A stretch of DNA of 64,000 nt, taken from positions 374,637-438,636 of the forward strand of contig JAGLME010000004.1 in assembly GCA_023140195.1 (NCBI GenBank), in the 5' to 3' direction. The translations under genes were made by a program, and so were the position numbers. Shown piece after piece: positions 16,174-25,787 of this stretch. Source of the DNA: Thermoplasmata archaeon. GTDB taxonomy: Archaea > Thermoplasmatota > Thermoplasmata > RBG-16-68-12 > SOIM01. The notes beneath the pieces are model-generated. The model was not told where the DNA came from and made no database searches. It saw nothing but the letters and a program-made list of their open reading frames with translations. Numbering within the stretch: position 1 is the stretch's first letter; the number at the start of each line of letters is the position of its first letter.

Positions 16174-17468
16174 TGCTTCTTGCCGATGCCCTTGTAGACG
16201 AAGCCCTCTTTGATGCATTTCTTCCGTTCGAAGAGGTCCCTTCCGTCGATGATTATCGAGTTCCTCATCTTCTGCACCAGGTTCTTCAGCTTCAAGCTCT
16301 TGTAGCGTGAGTGAGCGGTCACGAAGATCGCACAGTCCGCTCCGACCAGTGCTTCGTTGAGATCGCCAGTCATCTCCAATCCATCCACGGCTTTGACGTA
16401 CGGGTCGTGAACGATGACCTCTGAACCGATATCCATGAAGTGCTTGATGACAGGGGCTGCCGGCGTGTCCCTTGTGTCATCCGAATCCTCGATGAACGCG
16501 TAACCCATGACGGCAATCTTCGCTTTCTTTGGATTCACCTTGGACTCCTTCATTGCCTCCTCGGCCAGCTCTATCATGTGAAAAGGCATGGAATCGTTGA
16601 TCTCCCTCGCAGCGGGTATCAACTTGGGTTTGAAGGTCTTCCCAGAACCGTGCAACAAGAGCCAGGGATCCTTGGGTAGGCAATGACCGCCGACGCCCGA
16701 ACCGGGGAAGTGCATGGCCCTGGAAGGTGAGGTGTTGACCAGCTTCCTCAATTCGAAAACGTCTATTCCCAGCTCTTCGGAAAGATAAGCGAGTTCATTC
16801 GCGAAAGCGATCTGCGTGTCCCTATATGCGTTCTCGGTGGTCTTGGTGACCTCGGCCGTGAGCGAGTCGGTGACGTACATCTTGGCCTTGATGATCTTCT
16901 TGTACAGCTCCTTGGCCTTCTTTGAACTTGCTTCGTTTATGCCGCCTATGATCTTGTTATAGTTGGTAATGGCCTCCAGAAGCACGCCCGCCCTCAACCT
17001 CTCGGGGCAGTGTGCGAGATAGAAATCCTCTCCCGCTTTGAGACCGGATTCCTTTTCCAAGATGGGTTTGACCAGATCGGTCGTGGTCCTGGGAGCGATC
17101 GTTGATTCGATAGACACCAGCGTGTCCTTGCTGAGGTTCTTGCCGACCGAAGTGAGAGCAGACCTGAGAGCTTTGTATCTGGGAATGTTCTTGTCATCCA
17201 CCGGGGTCTCGACCATGATCAAAATGGCGTAGGCGCGTTTGCATTCAGAGTAATCGTCAGTTGCTTTCAGCTTGCCTGCCTTGTGGACCTTCTTGAGAAG
17301 TTCGTCCAGTCCTGGTTCCTTGCCCTTGATGGGGGATTCGCCCCTGTTAATCATATCGATCTTTGACTGGACAATGTCGATCCCAACGACTTTGAATCCG
17401 GCATTCGCGAAGCAGCATGCGACGGGAGTGCCGACGTACCCAAGTCCAACTACCACTACTTTCTTCAT
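16170..17468 (-). CDS. wbpA: UDP-N-acetylhexosamine 6-dehydrogenase (WbpA/WecC family)
   Basis: NAD-dependent four-electron oxidation of the C6 of a UDP-HexNAc to the uronate. 432 aa from MKKVVVVGLGYVG. The catalytic cysteine is in GSGVGGHCLPKDPW near residue 258; the C-terminal UDP-binding domain has GYAFIEDSDDTRDTPA. The reading frame extends upstream to 17585, but a TATA-like element at about 17488-17498 lies inside that extension, so 17468 is the likely start. With WbpB, E and D homologues opposite, UDP-GlcNAc is the likely substrate; UDP-ManNAc (WecC activity) remains possible. Confidence 0.93.
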   Translation of the reverse strand: MKKVVVVGLGYVGTPVACCFANAGFKVVGIDIVQSKIDMINRGESPIKGKEPGLDELLKKVHKAGKLKATDDYSECKRAYAILIMVETPVDDKNIPRYKALRSALTSVGKNLSKDTLVSIESTIAPRTTTDLVKPILEKESGLKAGEDFYLAHCPERLRAGVLLEAITNYNKIIGGINEASSKKAKELYKKIIKAKMYVTDSLTAEVTKTTENAYRDTQIAFANELAYLSEELGIDVFELRKLVNTSPSRAMHFPGSGVGGHCLPKDPWLLLHGSGKTFKPKLIPAAREINDSMPFHMIELAEEAMKESKVNPKKAKIAVMGYAFIEDSDDTRDTPAAPVIKHFMDIGSEVIVHDPYVKAVDGLEMTGDLNEALVGADCAIFVTAHSRYKSLKLKNLVQKMRNSIIIDGRDLFERKKCIKEGFVYKGIGKKH

Positions 17469-17517
17469 GGCGACATCACAAGAGCGACATGACCATATTA
17501 ACCTTATCGCTGAAATG

Positions 17518-18450
17518 CTACAACCAGTCAAGTCTCCTGAAGACATACAAAAGGAGCACGGCCCAACCTGCTGAAATAGTGGCAATTATCCAGAATGCAT
17601 AGGGGTTGTTCTCGAGCGGAAGACCCACGTTCATCCCGTAGAGGGATGCGATGAGTGTGGGCAGCATCAGGATCAGGGATATGGATGCCAGTATCTTCAG
17701 AACAAGATTCAGATTGTTGGATATTGAGGTCTGATAGGCATCAAGCGTACTGGATAGGAGCTCCCTGTACATGGATACGGTCTCATGCTGTTGTCGAGTG
17801 TCGATCTCGATGTCCTCCAGCCTCTCCATCAGTTCCTCGGGGTACTCCTTCTTCCTGTGCCTGAGCATCTGCCCAAGAGCGTTCAGGTTCCCGAAAATGG
17901 ACGCACTGAGGAAGATCAAATCACTGCTCAGCTGGTAGGCCTCGTGCACGGCCTCCTCCTTCAAGGACCTCACGACGGTCGACCTGAACTCAGTGAGCTT
18001 CTGCTGGACGTACCTCGTGAAGATATTCACCCTTCTTATCTTGGTGCCGAGAATGGCTACGAGTATCTCCCGCGGGGTCTCGACGACCCTCTGCCGCTTC
18101 CTCTGATGGAAATATGAGATAACGTCAACCTGGCTGGTGTGAACGGTGACCAACTTGTCCTCTCTGACGAAGAATCCCACTGGTGCGGTAAGATACACGC
18201 CCATCCTCTGACCCTGAGGAACCGGAACTCTGTACATCAGAAGGTAGTAATCCTCCTCGTCCTCGAACCTGGGCCTCTCATCCGGGTCAAGGGAATCGAT
18301 GATGTCGTCGAGGGGTATGTTCAGCCTGTCCGCGACCTGGCGGATCTCATCACCGGTAGGGTCGATGACATCGATCCACAGCGCCTTCTCCAGGTCCACG
18401 GGTGCGATGGGTTGGATGTCCCTGCCTGCCGAAACATAGGTCCTGATCAT
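17518..18450 (-). CDS. corA: CorA-family divalent-cation transporter
   Basis: 310 residues from MIRTYVSAG. A large soluble N-terminal funnel domain is followed by a long helix and two C-terminal transmembrane helices; the loop after the first holds the CorA signature YGMN (near residue 274). The chain ends in the basic RRLDWL. The frame runs up to 18504, but a TATA box at 18472-18482 sits 27 nt before ATG 18450 and would be inside the longer version. It transports Mg2+ or similar ions; it interrupts the sugar genes and has no evident functional tie to them. Confidence 0.93.
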   Translation of the reverse strand: MIRTYVSAGRDIQPIAPVDLEKALWIDVIDPTGDEIRQVADRLNIPLDDIIDSLDPDERPRFEDEEDYYLLMYRVPVPQGQRMGVYLTAPVGFFVREDKLVTVHTSQVDVISYFHQRKRQRVVETPREILVAILGTKIRRVNIFTRYVQQKLTEFRSTVVRSLKEEAVHEAYQLSSDLIFLSASIFGNLNALGQMLRHRKKEYPEELMERLEDIEIDTRQQHETVSMYRELLSSTLDAYQTSISNNLNLVLKILASISLILMLPTLIASLYGMNVGLPLENNPYAFWIIATISAGWAVLLLYVFRRLDWL

Positions 18451-18471
18451 CTGGAACGCCAATGGATTTGT

Positions 18472-18482
18472 GTTATTTATAT
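18472..18482 (-). promoter_or_regulatory. TATA box of corA
   Basis: ATATAAATAAC on the minus strand, centred 27 nt before the ATG at 18450; fits leaderless transcription and decides the start codon. Confidence 0.6.
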
Positions 18483-18510
18483 GGTTCTCGGAGGGAATGG
18501 ACACAGAAAA

Positions 18511-18518
18511 GATTTAAC
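18511..18518 (+). promoter_or_regulatory. TATA box of the 2-epimerase gene
   Basis: GATTTAAC centred 29 nt before the ATG at 18544, divergent from the corA promoter. It supports starting the epimerase at 18544 rather than at any codon upstream. Confidence 0.55.
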
Positions 18519-18543
18519 TGCGTACAACTTTCGAGACCCGTTC

Positions 18544-19608
18544 ATGAAGATCGTTTCAGTTGTTGGCGCAAGACCCCAGTTCATCAAAGCGGCACAGGTT
18601 TCCCGGGAGATTAGGAAGCATCACAAAGAGATCATCGTCCACACCGGACAGCATTACGATCCCCCAATGAGCGGCAACTTCTTTGACGAACTCAAGATAC
18701 CTAAGCCGGATTTCAATCTTGGAGTGGGTCCAGGTACACACGCAGAGCAGACGGGGAAGATGGTGGTGGGCGTCGAGAAGATACTGATGGATGAGGAACC
18801 CGACCTGGTCCTGGTCTACGGAGATACGAACTCCACTCTTGCAGGGGGATTGGCGGCAGTGAAGGTGCACGTCCCGATCGCCCACGTTGAAGCCGGTCTC
18901 AGGAGTTTCAACAACAGGATGCCTGAGGAGATAAACCGGATCCTGGTCGACCGTATGTCACAGCTGTTGTTCTGTCCAACGAAGACCGCGGTGGAGAACC
19001 TGAAGAAGGAAGGGATAACCGAGGGAGTTCACCTGGTCGGGGACGTGATGTACGACGCCGTACTGCACAACAGGGAACTTGCCATGAAGAGCCAGATGCT
19101 CGAGAAACTGGGATTGAAGGAGAAGGAATACCTTCTGGTCACGGTTCACAGGCCTTCGAACACTGATAAGAGAGAGAACCTGGAAGCGATTGTGGATGCT
19201 CTGATATCGTCCGGTGAGACCATCGTCCTTCCGGTCCATCCGAGGACGCTCAAATCCCTCAAGAAGTTCAAATTCCACGCCAAGCTGGACGAGGCGATCA
19301 AGTTAATAGAACCGGCAGGGTACCTGGATTTCACCTGTCTGGCCATGAACGCCAAGAAGATCCTCACTGACAGCGGAGGCGTGCAGAAGGAAGCCTACTT
19401 CCACGGGGTCCCATGCATCACATTGAGGGAAGAGACCGAGTGGGTGGAGACCGTGAAGGACGGGTGGAACGTTCTGGTGGGGGCGAACGGGGATAGAATC
19501 CTGGATGCCATCAGGACCTTCGAACCAGATGGGGAGAGGGGAGAGAGTTACGGGGATGGGAAGGCGAGCGAGAAGATGGCCAAGATTATTGATGATGAAC
19601 TGGCATAG
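18544..19608 (+). CDS. wecB: UDP-N-acetylglucosamine 2-epimerase family (WecB/WbpI)
   Basis: 354 residues, GT-B fold non-hydrolysing epimerase. MKIVSVVGARPQFIKAA at the start, HTGQHYD near residue 36, VHVPIAHVEAGLRS near 110, TVHRPSN near 200 and LTDSGGVQKEA near 276 are family marks. It interconverts UDP-GlcNAc and UDP-ManNAc; the WbpI variant instead epimerises UDP-GlcNAc3NAcA. Given the WbpA, B, D and E homologues next door, either role is possible. The open frame begins at 18139, but that extension overlaps corA and its promoter. A truncated copy of this gene lies at 22739-23018. Confidence 0.93.
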   Translation: MKIVSVVGARPQFIKAAQVSREIRKHHKEIIVHTGQHYDPPMSGNFFDELKIPKPDFNLGVGPGTHAEQTGKMVVGVEKILMDEEPDLVLVYGDTNSTLAGGLAAVKVHVPIAHVEAGLRSFNNRMPEEINRILVDRMSQLLFCPTKTAVENLKKEGITEGVHLVGDVMYDAVLHNRELAMKSQMLEKLGLKEKEYLLVTVHRPSNTDKRENLEAIVDALISSGETIVLPVHPRTLKSLKKFKFHAKLDEAIKLIEPAGYLDFTCLAMNAKKILTDSGGVQKEAYFHGVPCITLREETEWVETVKDGWNVLVGANGDRILDAIRTFEPDGERGESYGDGKASEKMAKIIDDELA

Positions 19609-19797
19609 ACGCACGCGTGGAAGGATTTTGTCATCTTGAGTTCAAAGCGTCTGGCAACTGCTGTGGAGGGAGGAACATATGCATCCTCATGATCCAAGTA
19701 AGTCGCTGAGGGTATACTGGCCATACATCAAGACAAGAGCGCGAATCCAGTGGTCGATGAGGCCTCTGAGTCAAACCCAGATCCATAAGGTCCGCAA
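19609..19797. other. Intergenic stretch between convergent genes
   Basis: No convincing reading frame or RNA was seen. It separates the epimerase gene from the convergent permease gene. Confidence 0.4.
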
Positions 19798-21120
19798 TCA
19801 CATGATCATCTGCAGACCGACTGAGACCATCAACAGAACGGTCGCCACTAACATGGTAATGATCATGAAGGGGAATGCTTTGACAAAGAATTCACGGAAT
19901 CCGATGGGGTACCCGAACTTCTCCGACAACCCGACGGCCACCAGATTTGCAGAGGCGCCTACCAACGAACCGTTTCCTCCTAAACACGCCCCGATGGAAA
20001 GGGCCCACCACATTGGATTGACGTGGAATGAAGCCAGCTGGGTGGCAAATATCGGGCTTGCGGCCAAAGCTGCTATCAACGGTATCATCGTCGCAGTGGC
20101 AGGTATGTTGTTCATGACAGCGGACGCTAAGGCTGAAACCCATAATATGAAAAGGAGCGCAACGAAGAGGTTGCCACCTGTGAGAGCTTCCAATCCTCCC
20201 GCAAGTAGATCCATGATCCCCACCTCCACCACACCTCCGACCAGTATGAAGAGTCCCACGAAGAAGAAGAGGGTGGACCAATGGACATGCTGTAACGCAT
20301 CCGCAGGATGAATCCCTGCCCAGACCAAGATGGTGATGGCCCCCATCAAGGCTACAACCGCGATTGGAATGTGAAGAGTGTGATGAACCAGGAATAAGAC
20401 GATTACAGCCCCGAACACTATCATCGACTTCTTCAGAACCGGCATGTTCTTGATTTCCTTCCACTCATCTTTTTCCATCAGAAGCTCTACGTGCTTGGGC
20501 TCCTGCTTCAAATCCTCTTTGTACATCCACTTCAGAAGAAAGATCGAAATAAGCATTGTTACGATTATTATGGGACCTACGTTAAGGATGAACGTCAGAA
20601 AAGGTATCTCCGCATAGCTTGCTATCATGATATTGGGAGGATCTCCGATCACTGTCGACGCACCACCGATGTTCGATGCCAGTATCTCTGCCATTATCAG
20701 GGGTGTGGCCTTTATTTCCAGTGTATTGGCGATTGAAACAGTGATGGGGATCATTAGGAGGACGGTTGTAACATTGTCCAAGAAGGCTGATGCTACTGCG
20801 GTTGCCAACACAAACATCAACATTATCTTCCAAACGTCCCCTTTGGCTATTTTTGCCATCTTTATGGCGATGCACTCAAAGAAGCCAGTTTCCATGATCA
20901 CGCCAACGATGATCATCATCCCCAAAAGAAGGCCAATGGTGTTGAAATCGATGGCGCCGAAACCTTTCGAGGTATCGTAGAAACTCATTACTGTCCCTGC
21001 GATAATCATGAGCATCGCACCGAAGAGAGCCGAGGTTGTTCTGTGCAGCTTCTCGGATGCTATCAGAGCGAAGGTGAATACGAAGATGACTCCAGCAACT
21101 ATCTGAGCCTCAGTAGCCAT
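19798..21120 (-). CDS. ArsB/NhaD-type ion transporter (SLC13/IT superfamily permease)
   Basis: 440 residues with about 12 hydrophobic helices. The IT-superfamily motifs are FLDNVTTVLLMIPIT near residue 112, SNIGGASTVIGDPPNIMIAS near 146, and in the second half AVMNNIPATATMIPLI near 350 and GGNGSLVGASANLV near 390. It could be an arsenite permease, a Na+/H+ antiporter of NhaD type or an anion carrier; substrate not decidable. ATG 21120 overlaps the end of the upstream stress-protein gene by 11 bp, so the two are co-translated. The frame extends to 21183 without support. Confidence 0.88.
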   Translation of the reverse strand: MATEAQIVAGVIFVFTFALIASEKLHRTTSALFGAMLMIIAGTVMSFYDTSKGFGAIDFNTIGLLLGMMIIVGVIMETGFFECIAIKMAKIAKGDVWKIMLMFVLATAVASAFLDNVTTVLLMIPITVSIANTLEIKATPLIMAEILASNIGGASTVIGDPPNIMIASYAEIPFLTFILNVGPIIIVTMLISIFLLKWMYKEDLKQEPKHVELLMEKDEWKEIKNMPVLKKSMIVFGAVIVLFLVHHTLHIPIAVVALMGAITILVWAGIHPADALQHVHWSTLFFFVGLFILVGGVVEVGIMDLLAGGLEALTGGNLFVALLFILWVSALASAVMNNIPATATMIPLIAALAASPIFATQLASFHVNPMWWALSIGACLGGNGSLVGASANLVAVGLSEKFGYPIGFREFFVKAFPFMIITMLVATVLLMVSVGLQMIM

Positions 21121-21937
21121 GGCTCGCTCCCGGAGTTTGCCCGACAAGAATCGTAGGAATTGGAGCGTACATGATCGCCCCAATCTCGATGTTCTTCAAA
21201 GGAAGTCTCTTGATGGCCATGATCACTCTATCCTTCCAGCTCTGCCCTCCTCGGCTGGTCACAAACAGGTCATGGCTCCCGATGATTTCGGCCAGTTCTC
21301 TAGCCGATGTATGTCCAACAAAATCAATTTCCACGCGAGCGCCAATCTTTTCTGCCTTCCGTTCCAGATGCGGGTACACCTGACTGCTCTTGAGCCTTCC
21401 AACATAGAGGATCGTGCAGGAAGCTCCCAGCCACTTGGAAAGTCTCATTCCGAGGCTGGCGGCTTCTTCAGAATATCCCGTGCCACTGTAGAGAATGCAC
21501 ACAGATTCGGGTTTCTTCAGATCGGTCGGTCTGTCCATGAAGAGAATGGGTATCTTCACGGCTCTGAACAGCCCCTCCAAATGTTCGGAGAAGTGCGATT
21601 TCTTCTTCTCTTCGTCGATGTAGGTCTCGATGGCCACGAGATCGATCTCGTTCTCCCTGACATATTTGTCCACAATAGCCTGGAAGTTCCCTTTCTTTAT
21701 CGTCTTTCGACTGTCTATTCCTGCCTCCTCAAGAACTGATGCGCAATGAAGCATGGCCCGAACTGCGCTATCTTCCAAGGTGTCTTCGACATAGGGGGTC
21801 ACTGATATGATGTCGTATCCGAAGTCTATGGTGCTGAGAACATGATATTCCGAGAAAGGGAAAACATGAGGAGTATATCTGAGAAGAAAGTCAATCAGTT
21901 TGTAGTTGTCCGCTAGAATGAGTATCTTCTGGAACAT
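21110..21937 (-). CDS. Universal stress protein-like protein, two-domain
   Basis: 275 residues that look like two successive UspA-type alpha/beta domains, about 1-137 (FQKILILADN start, EIDLVAIETY near 97) and 145-275 (SVCILYSGTG start, HDLFVTSRGG near 222). The classical ATP-binding GxxGxxxxxxxxxGS/T loop is not clearly kept. Fused or linked USP domains often regulate ion transporters; here the gene overlaps the ArsB/NhaD-type permease gene by 11 bp, suggesting a control role for that transporter (inference). Confidence 0.75.
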   Translation of the reverse strand: MFQKILILADNYKLIDFLLRYTPHVFPFSEYHVLSTIDFGYDIISVTPYVEDTLEDSAVRAMLHCASVLEEAGIDSRKTIKKGNFQAIVDKYVRENEIDLVAIETYIDEEKKKSHFSEHLEGLFRAVKIPILFMDRPTDLKKPESVCILYSGTGYSEEAASLGMRLSKWLGASCTILYVGRLKSSQVYPHLERKAEKIGARVEIDFVGHTSARELAEIIGSHDLFVTSRGGQSWKDRVIMAIKRLPLKNIEIGAIMYAPIPTILVGQTPGASHGY

Positions 21938-22158
21938 TGAAGCACCCGCCTCTTGGACTTCTCATCGTGTGCGTCTGCCTGTTCCGAATGCTTCAAGGCT
22001 TCTGCTACAATGTTTGGCTCTCTAGTGAGAGGGGAGGAGTAATCGCCGCGATGACCAGCTTCTGCTACCGCCCTCCTATTCTGAGAGAATTCCTCTTGAT
22101 CGTCCATTCTTACTAAGACCAAGGCGAAAGACGCCAAAGAATCCAGTTCGGGCACCAT
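21913..22158 (-). CDS. Possible small protein upstream of the stress-protein gene
   Basis: An 81-residue frame starting at ATG 22158 with GGAGG nine bases upstream (minus strand), which is the main argument for it. It ends 25 bp inside the stress-protein gene, compatible with coupling. The product is polar and Arg/Ser-rich at its end, with no recognised domain and a composition unlike the surrounding proteins, so it may be a chance frame or a leader region. Confidence 0.3.
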   Translation of the reverse strand: MVPELDSLASFALVLVRMDDQEEFSQNRRAVAEAGHRGDYSSPLTREPNIVAEALKHSEQADAHDEKSKRRVLQCSRRYSF

Positions 22159-22463
22159 ATGTCTCTTCCTCCAATCTCAAACCTTTACCCCATATACCGA
22201 GATAAGTGGATATAGATATAATAGTAATGTTATGTTTATAATTATTACCATAGATTCCTGAGAGCGGGGTAAGGAGGATCGCCATTCTAGAATACTGTAT
22301 TCTGCTTGGCAATCTCAGAATGAATGTCTGAAAGTAATCCAGACCACCCGAAATATGCAGTGAGTGAATACTCAGAACGTGGATGTGGCAACTTGTCGCA
22401 TTTCAGAAAAGCAAGTTTTGTAGTTCTTGGGAGAATGTGTATCCGGGCAACTCCAAGAGATCT
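22159..22463. other. A/T-rich intergenic region
   Basis: Contains a long A/T stretch at about 22196-22252 with several TATA-like motifs that could drive the stress-protein/permease operon on the minus strand. No gene is evident. Confidence 0.4.
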
Positions 22464-22649
22464 CTAGTCGGCCTCAACTTTCATCACGCTCACGGCCCCA
22501 TCCCTAGTGAGAATCCACCTTATGGCGTCCCCGTTCTGAAGCTTGAGGTGCTCAAAGACGGACGAGGGGATGGTTGTCCTGTGACGATAGCCGCTCACCG
22601 TAACGGTTGTCTCTTCTATGTGAAGAACTCTGTCCAGGTCCAGTTGCAT
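22464..22649 (-). CDS. AbrB/SpoVT-type DNA-binding protein (possible orphan antitoxin)
   Basis: 61 residues from ATG 22649 (a GTG at 22697 would lengthen it by 16). The segment VTVSGYRHRTTIPSSVFEHL followed by LQNGDAIRWIL and a final strand is a swapped-hairpin AbrB domain, found in transition-state regulators and in MazE/VapB-type antitoxins. No toxin gene lies beside it: the next sequence is a decayed epimerase fragment. An A/T-rich stretch at 22672-22690 is a likely promoter. Confidence 0.7.
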   Translation of the reverse strand: MQLDLDRVLHIEETTVTVSGYRHRTTIPSSVFEHLKLQNGDAIRWILTRDGAVSVMKVEAD

Positions 22650-22738
22650 AATTATCCACAACATCGAACAAATACACATATTTTGGTATATTGACACTAT
22701 ATCCCCCGAGGCAGAAGGGGGCCGAGTAGTATAGCCTG

Positions 22739-23018
22739 ACGAAGACCGCGGTCGAGAACCTCGAGATGGAAGGAATCACAAAAGGGGTCCACCTTGTCGG
22801 GGACGTTAGGTATGATGCTGCCCTGCACCACCCTCAGGAAAGAGATCGAATGGGTGGAGACCGTGAAGGACGGGTGGAACGTTCTGGTGGGAGCTGATAA
22901 GGACAAAACCCTTCATGCTGTAAGGACCTTCGAACCGGATGGGGAGAGGGGAGAGAGCTACGGAGATGGAAGAGCGGGCGAGAATATCTCCAGAATAATC
23001 GGTGAAGAACTGACCTGA
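22739..23018 (+). pseudogene. Truncated, internally deleted copy of the UDP-GlcNAc 2-epimerase gene
   Basis: Two pieces of the epimerase gene at 18544-19608 recur here in order. 22739 to about 22830 matches about 18978-19070 (TKTAVENL...GVHLVGDV), and about 22833-23018 matches about 19422-19608, including 41 identical bases (22851-22891 against 19441-19481). Some 350 bp between the pieces are missing and the two parts are in different frames, so no working enzyme can be made. Only the C-terminal piece has an open frame (from 22794, 74 aa). Confidence 0.88.
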
Positions 23019-23022
23019 TCTC

Positions 23023-25764
23023 CTAGGTGGGCGCGGACCTTCTCCGGTACCGCCAGGTTTTGAACGATTCCATAATAATGAGAACCGACGAGGCTGTCAG
23101 TATCATCCAAAACCAGTCTATCAGCTCCAACGGGGCTGTGGAGAAGGCCGTCTGGAGAGGTGGGACATAGATGATCAACAACTGCAGGAGAATGGACACC
23201 GCGACCGCTATTATCAGCTTCTTGTTCCCCAGGAATCCGAGCTTATGCAGCGGGATGTAAGGCGACCTGGCCGAGAACACGAAGAACATCTGGAACAGCA
23301 CCAAGGTGGAAAAGGCCATTGTCCTCGCCCTGTCAACACCGACCCCTGCACTGAACTCCAGGTGGAAGATCAGAAGCGTGCCGAAAGCCATGATGAGGCC
23401 GACTGCGATCATGATGGCGATCATGTCCCTTGTAATGGGGGGCTCGTTCGGGTCCCTGGGTTTCCTTTCCATTACATTCGGGTCTGCGGGGTCGACCCCC
23501 AACGCGAGGGCCGGGAGCCCGTCAGTGACGAGGTTCATCCACAATATCTGGACTGGCAAGAAGAACGGCAGTATACTAGGATCGACGAATATCAGGGTAG
23601 CGATGAACATGGTGGCAACTTCGCCAGTGTTGCAGGACAGAAGATAGAGGACGAACTTCCTGATGTTGTCGTAGATAGACCGACCCTCTTCCACCGCGTG
23701 AACGATGGAAGAGAAGTTGTCATCGGTCAGGATCATGTCTGCAGACTCCTTCGAAACGTCAGTGCCGGTGATTCCCATAGCGACCCCGATGTCCGCCTTC
23801 TTCAGTGCAGGTGCATCATTCACGCCATCGCCGGTCATGGCAACGATGTGACCCTCCTTCTTCCAGGCATCGATGATTCTCAACTTATCCGCGGGGGAAA
23901 CGCGCGCGTAAACGGGTGTGTGCTCGACTTGATCGGCCAGTTCCTGATCAGACATCTTGGACAGCTCACTCCCTGTGAGCGCATTGTCGACGTGTTCCTC
24001 GATGAGCCCCATTTCCTTTGCAACCGCCGTCGCCGTCAACTTGTGGTCTCCAGTGATCATCACAACATGTATCCCAGCTTGCTTGCACTCCTCGATGGCC
24101 TTTATAGCGTCGGACCTGGGAGCATCGATCATGCCGACATGCCCAAGGAATATGAGGTCCTTCTCCACCACCTCCTCGGAGAAATCAGTGAGGTCGTCAG
24201 GAAGGGGTCGATAGGCAAGTGCCAAGGTCCTCAGACCCTTCATCGCCATGGCTTCGGTAGCGCGGTTGATGGAGTCCTTTTTCTCCTGATGCAGTGGGAC
24301 AACTTGCCCGTCCTCCAATATCCTATCGCTGATCTCCAGAAGACTCTCTGTGGCCCCTTTCGAGTAGGCGACCTTCGAAGGATTGGCCTGATGGATGGTG
24401 GTCATCCTCTTCCTGTCCGAGCTGAACCCGATCTCGCCTATCCGCTCCTCCTTGTAGCAGTCATCGAAATCCATCCCGGCCCTCCTGGCCGCGACCAGAA
24501 GAGTGCCCTCGGTAGTGTCGCCGTCAATGCTCCACTGGTTGTCCTTCTTCACGAGGTCGGAATCGTTGCAGAGTACGCCTGCCTTCAGAAGCAGCTTGAG
24601 TGTCTCGTTCTTCAACGGGTCTATCTCTTCCTCCCCGTGGTAGAATCTTCCCTCAGGTGTGAACCCGTCGCCGTCGACCTTGAAGATGGCGTCGTCCGTC
24701 TGTATCGTCCGAATGTTCATCTCGCCTTTGGTGAGGGTCCCTGTCTTATCGGAGCAAATCACCGTGGCGCTCCCTAAGGTCTCAACGGCGGGAAGCCTGC
24801 GGATCAGCGCATGCCTCCGGACCATCCTCTGGACACCCAGTGCAAGGCTGATCGTCACAACAGCGGGGAGACCTTCAGGTATTGCCGCGACCGCAAGGCT
24901 AACGGCGGTGAGGAACATCTTGACCGTGTCAATTCCACGGAAGGTCCCAACCGCGAAAACGATCCCGACCGCGACCACTACGATCAACCCGATCTGCTTT
25001 GCCATCCTGTTTATTCTTGCTTTCAGGGGAGGTTCTTCCTCCATTTCTTGAACCATGCCAGCTATCTTGCCGAGTTCGGTCTGCATGCCCGTACAGGCGA
25101 TGACAGCCTTACCTCTCCCCGATTCGATGGCGGTGCCCGAATACACCATGTTCCTTCTGTCACCGAGGAAGATGTCCCCTTTCAGGCTGTGAGTGAGCTT
25201 GCCCACGGAAGCGGATTCGCCGGTAAGGGAGGCCTCATCTACGTTGAGGTTCACCGCTTCGATGAGACGACCGTCTGCAGGTACGCGATCACCAGTGGCC
25301 AGGGCAATGACATCACCCGGAACCAGTTCCCTGGCAGGAACCTGGATGGCCTCCCCGTCCCTGAAGGCCCTTGCCGTGGGTGCAGCCATCGCCTTGAGGG
25401 CCTGTATCGCCTGCTCCGCCTTGTACTCCTGAACGAAACCGAACACCGCGTTGAGTATGACGATGATCAAAATCACGATGGTATCGAATATCTCGTCCGT
25501 TATCCCCTTGCCTTCGTAGAACATGTGGTAGAAACCTATTGAGGCGGATATGATCGCGGCAATGATCAGAATGATGACCATGAGATCGGCGAACTGCCGG
25601 AGGAACATTTTGAGCGGAGAGATCCTCTGAGTTTCCACTAGCTCGTTCGGCCCGTAGGTCTCGAGCCTCCTTGCCGCATCCTTGTCATCAAGGCCTATCG
25701 GGCTAGAGTCCAGCTTCTTCAAAACCTCATCGGATTCGAGATTGTGCCAACCCGAATTTCCCAT
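23023..25764 (-). CDS. P-type cation-transporting ATPase, Ca2+ type (P2)
   Basis: 913 residues. Order: N-terminal cation-ATPase domain, two helix pairs with the actuator loop ([11 protein letters not shown] near residue 180), PEGLPA in the fourth helix (near 294), the phosphorylated Asp in [13 protein letters not shown] near 337, nucleotide-binding domain, [21 protein letters not shown] near 650, and six C-terminal helices with [13 protein letters not shown]. This is the SERCA/PMCA-like group that exports Ca2+ (some members move Na+ or Mn2+). A TATA box at 25788-25797 lies 28 nt before ATG 25764. Confidence 0.95.
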   Translation of the reverse strand: MGNSGWHNLESDEVLKKLDSSPIGLDDKDAARRLETYGPNELVETQRISPLKMFLRQFADLMVIILIIAAIISASIGFYHMFYEGKGITDEIFDTIVILIIVILNAVFGFVQEYKAEQAIQALKAMAAPTARAFRDGEAIQVPARELVPGDVIALATGDRVPADGRLIEAVNLNVDEASLTGESASVGKLTHSLKGDIFLGDRRNMVYSGTAIESGRGKAVIACTGMQTELGKIAGMVQEMEEEPPLKARINRMAKQIGLIVVVAVGIVFAVGTFRGIDTVKMFLTAVSLAVAAIPEGLPAVVTISLALGVQRMVRRHALIRRLPAVETLGSATVICSDKTGTLTKGEMNIRTIQTDDAIFKVDGDGFTPEGRFYHGEEEIDPLKNETLKLLLKAGVLCNDSDLVKKDNQWSIDGDTTEGTLLVAARRAGMDFDDCYKEERIGEIGFSSDRKRMTTIHQANPSKVAYSKGATESLLEISDRILEDGQVVPLHQEKKDSINRATEAMAMKGLRTLALAYRPLPDDLTDFSEEVVEKDLIFLGHVGMIDAPRSDAIKAIEECKQAGIHVVMITGDHKLTATAVAKEMGLIEEHVDNALTGSELSKMSDQELADQVEHTPVYARVSPADKLRIIDAWKKEGHIVAMTGDGVNDAPALKKADIGVAMGITGTDVSKESADMILTDDNFSSIVHAVEEGRSIYDNIRKFVLYLLSCNTGEVATMFIATLIFVDPSILPFFLPVQILWMNLVTDGLPALALGVDPADPNVMERKPRDPNEPPITRDMIAIMIAVGLIMAFGTLLIFHLEFSAGVGVDRARTMAFSTLVLFQMFFVFSARSPYIPLHKLGFLGNKKLIIAVAVSILLQLLIIYVPPLQTAFSTAPLELIDWFWMILTASSVLIIMESFKTWRYRRRSAPT

Positions 25765-25787
25765 CTACAACTGCTAATGTTCCAGGA

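Noticed and set aside
17469..17585. 39-codon extension of the UDP-hexosamine dehydrogenase
   Set aside because: Cys/Ser-rich sequence without family similarity; the Rossmann start MKKVVVVGLGYVG and a TATA-like element place the start at 17468.
18139..18543. 135-codon N-terminal extension of the 2-epimerase gene
   Set aside because: It overlaps corA on the other strand and the divergent promoter region; the family N-terminus (MKIVSVVGARPQ) begins at 18544 with a well-spaced TATA box.
23245..24777. 510-codon plus-strand frame
   Set aside because: Entirely antisense to the P-type ATPase gene, with His/Arg/Pro-rich composition typical of a shadow frame.
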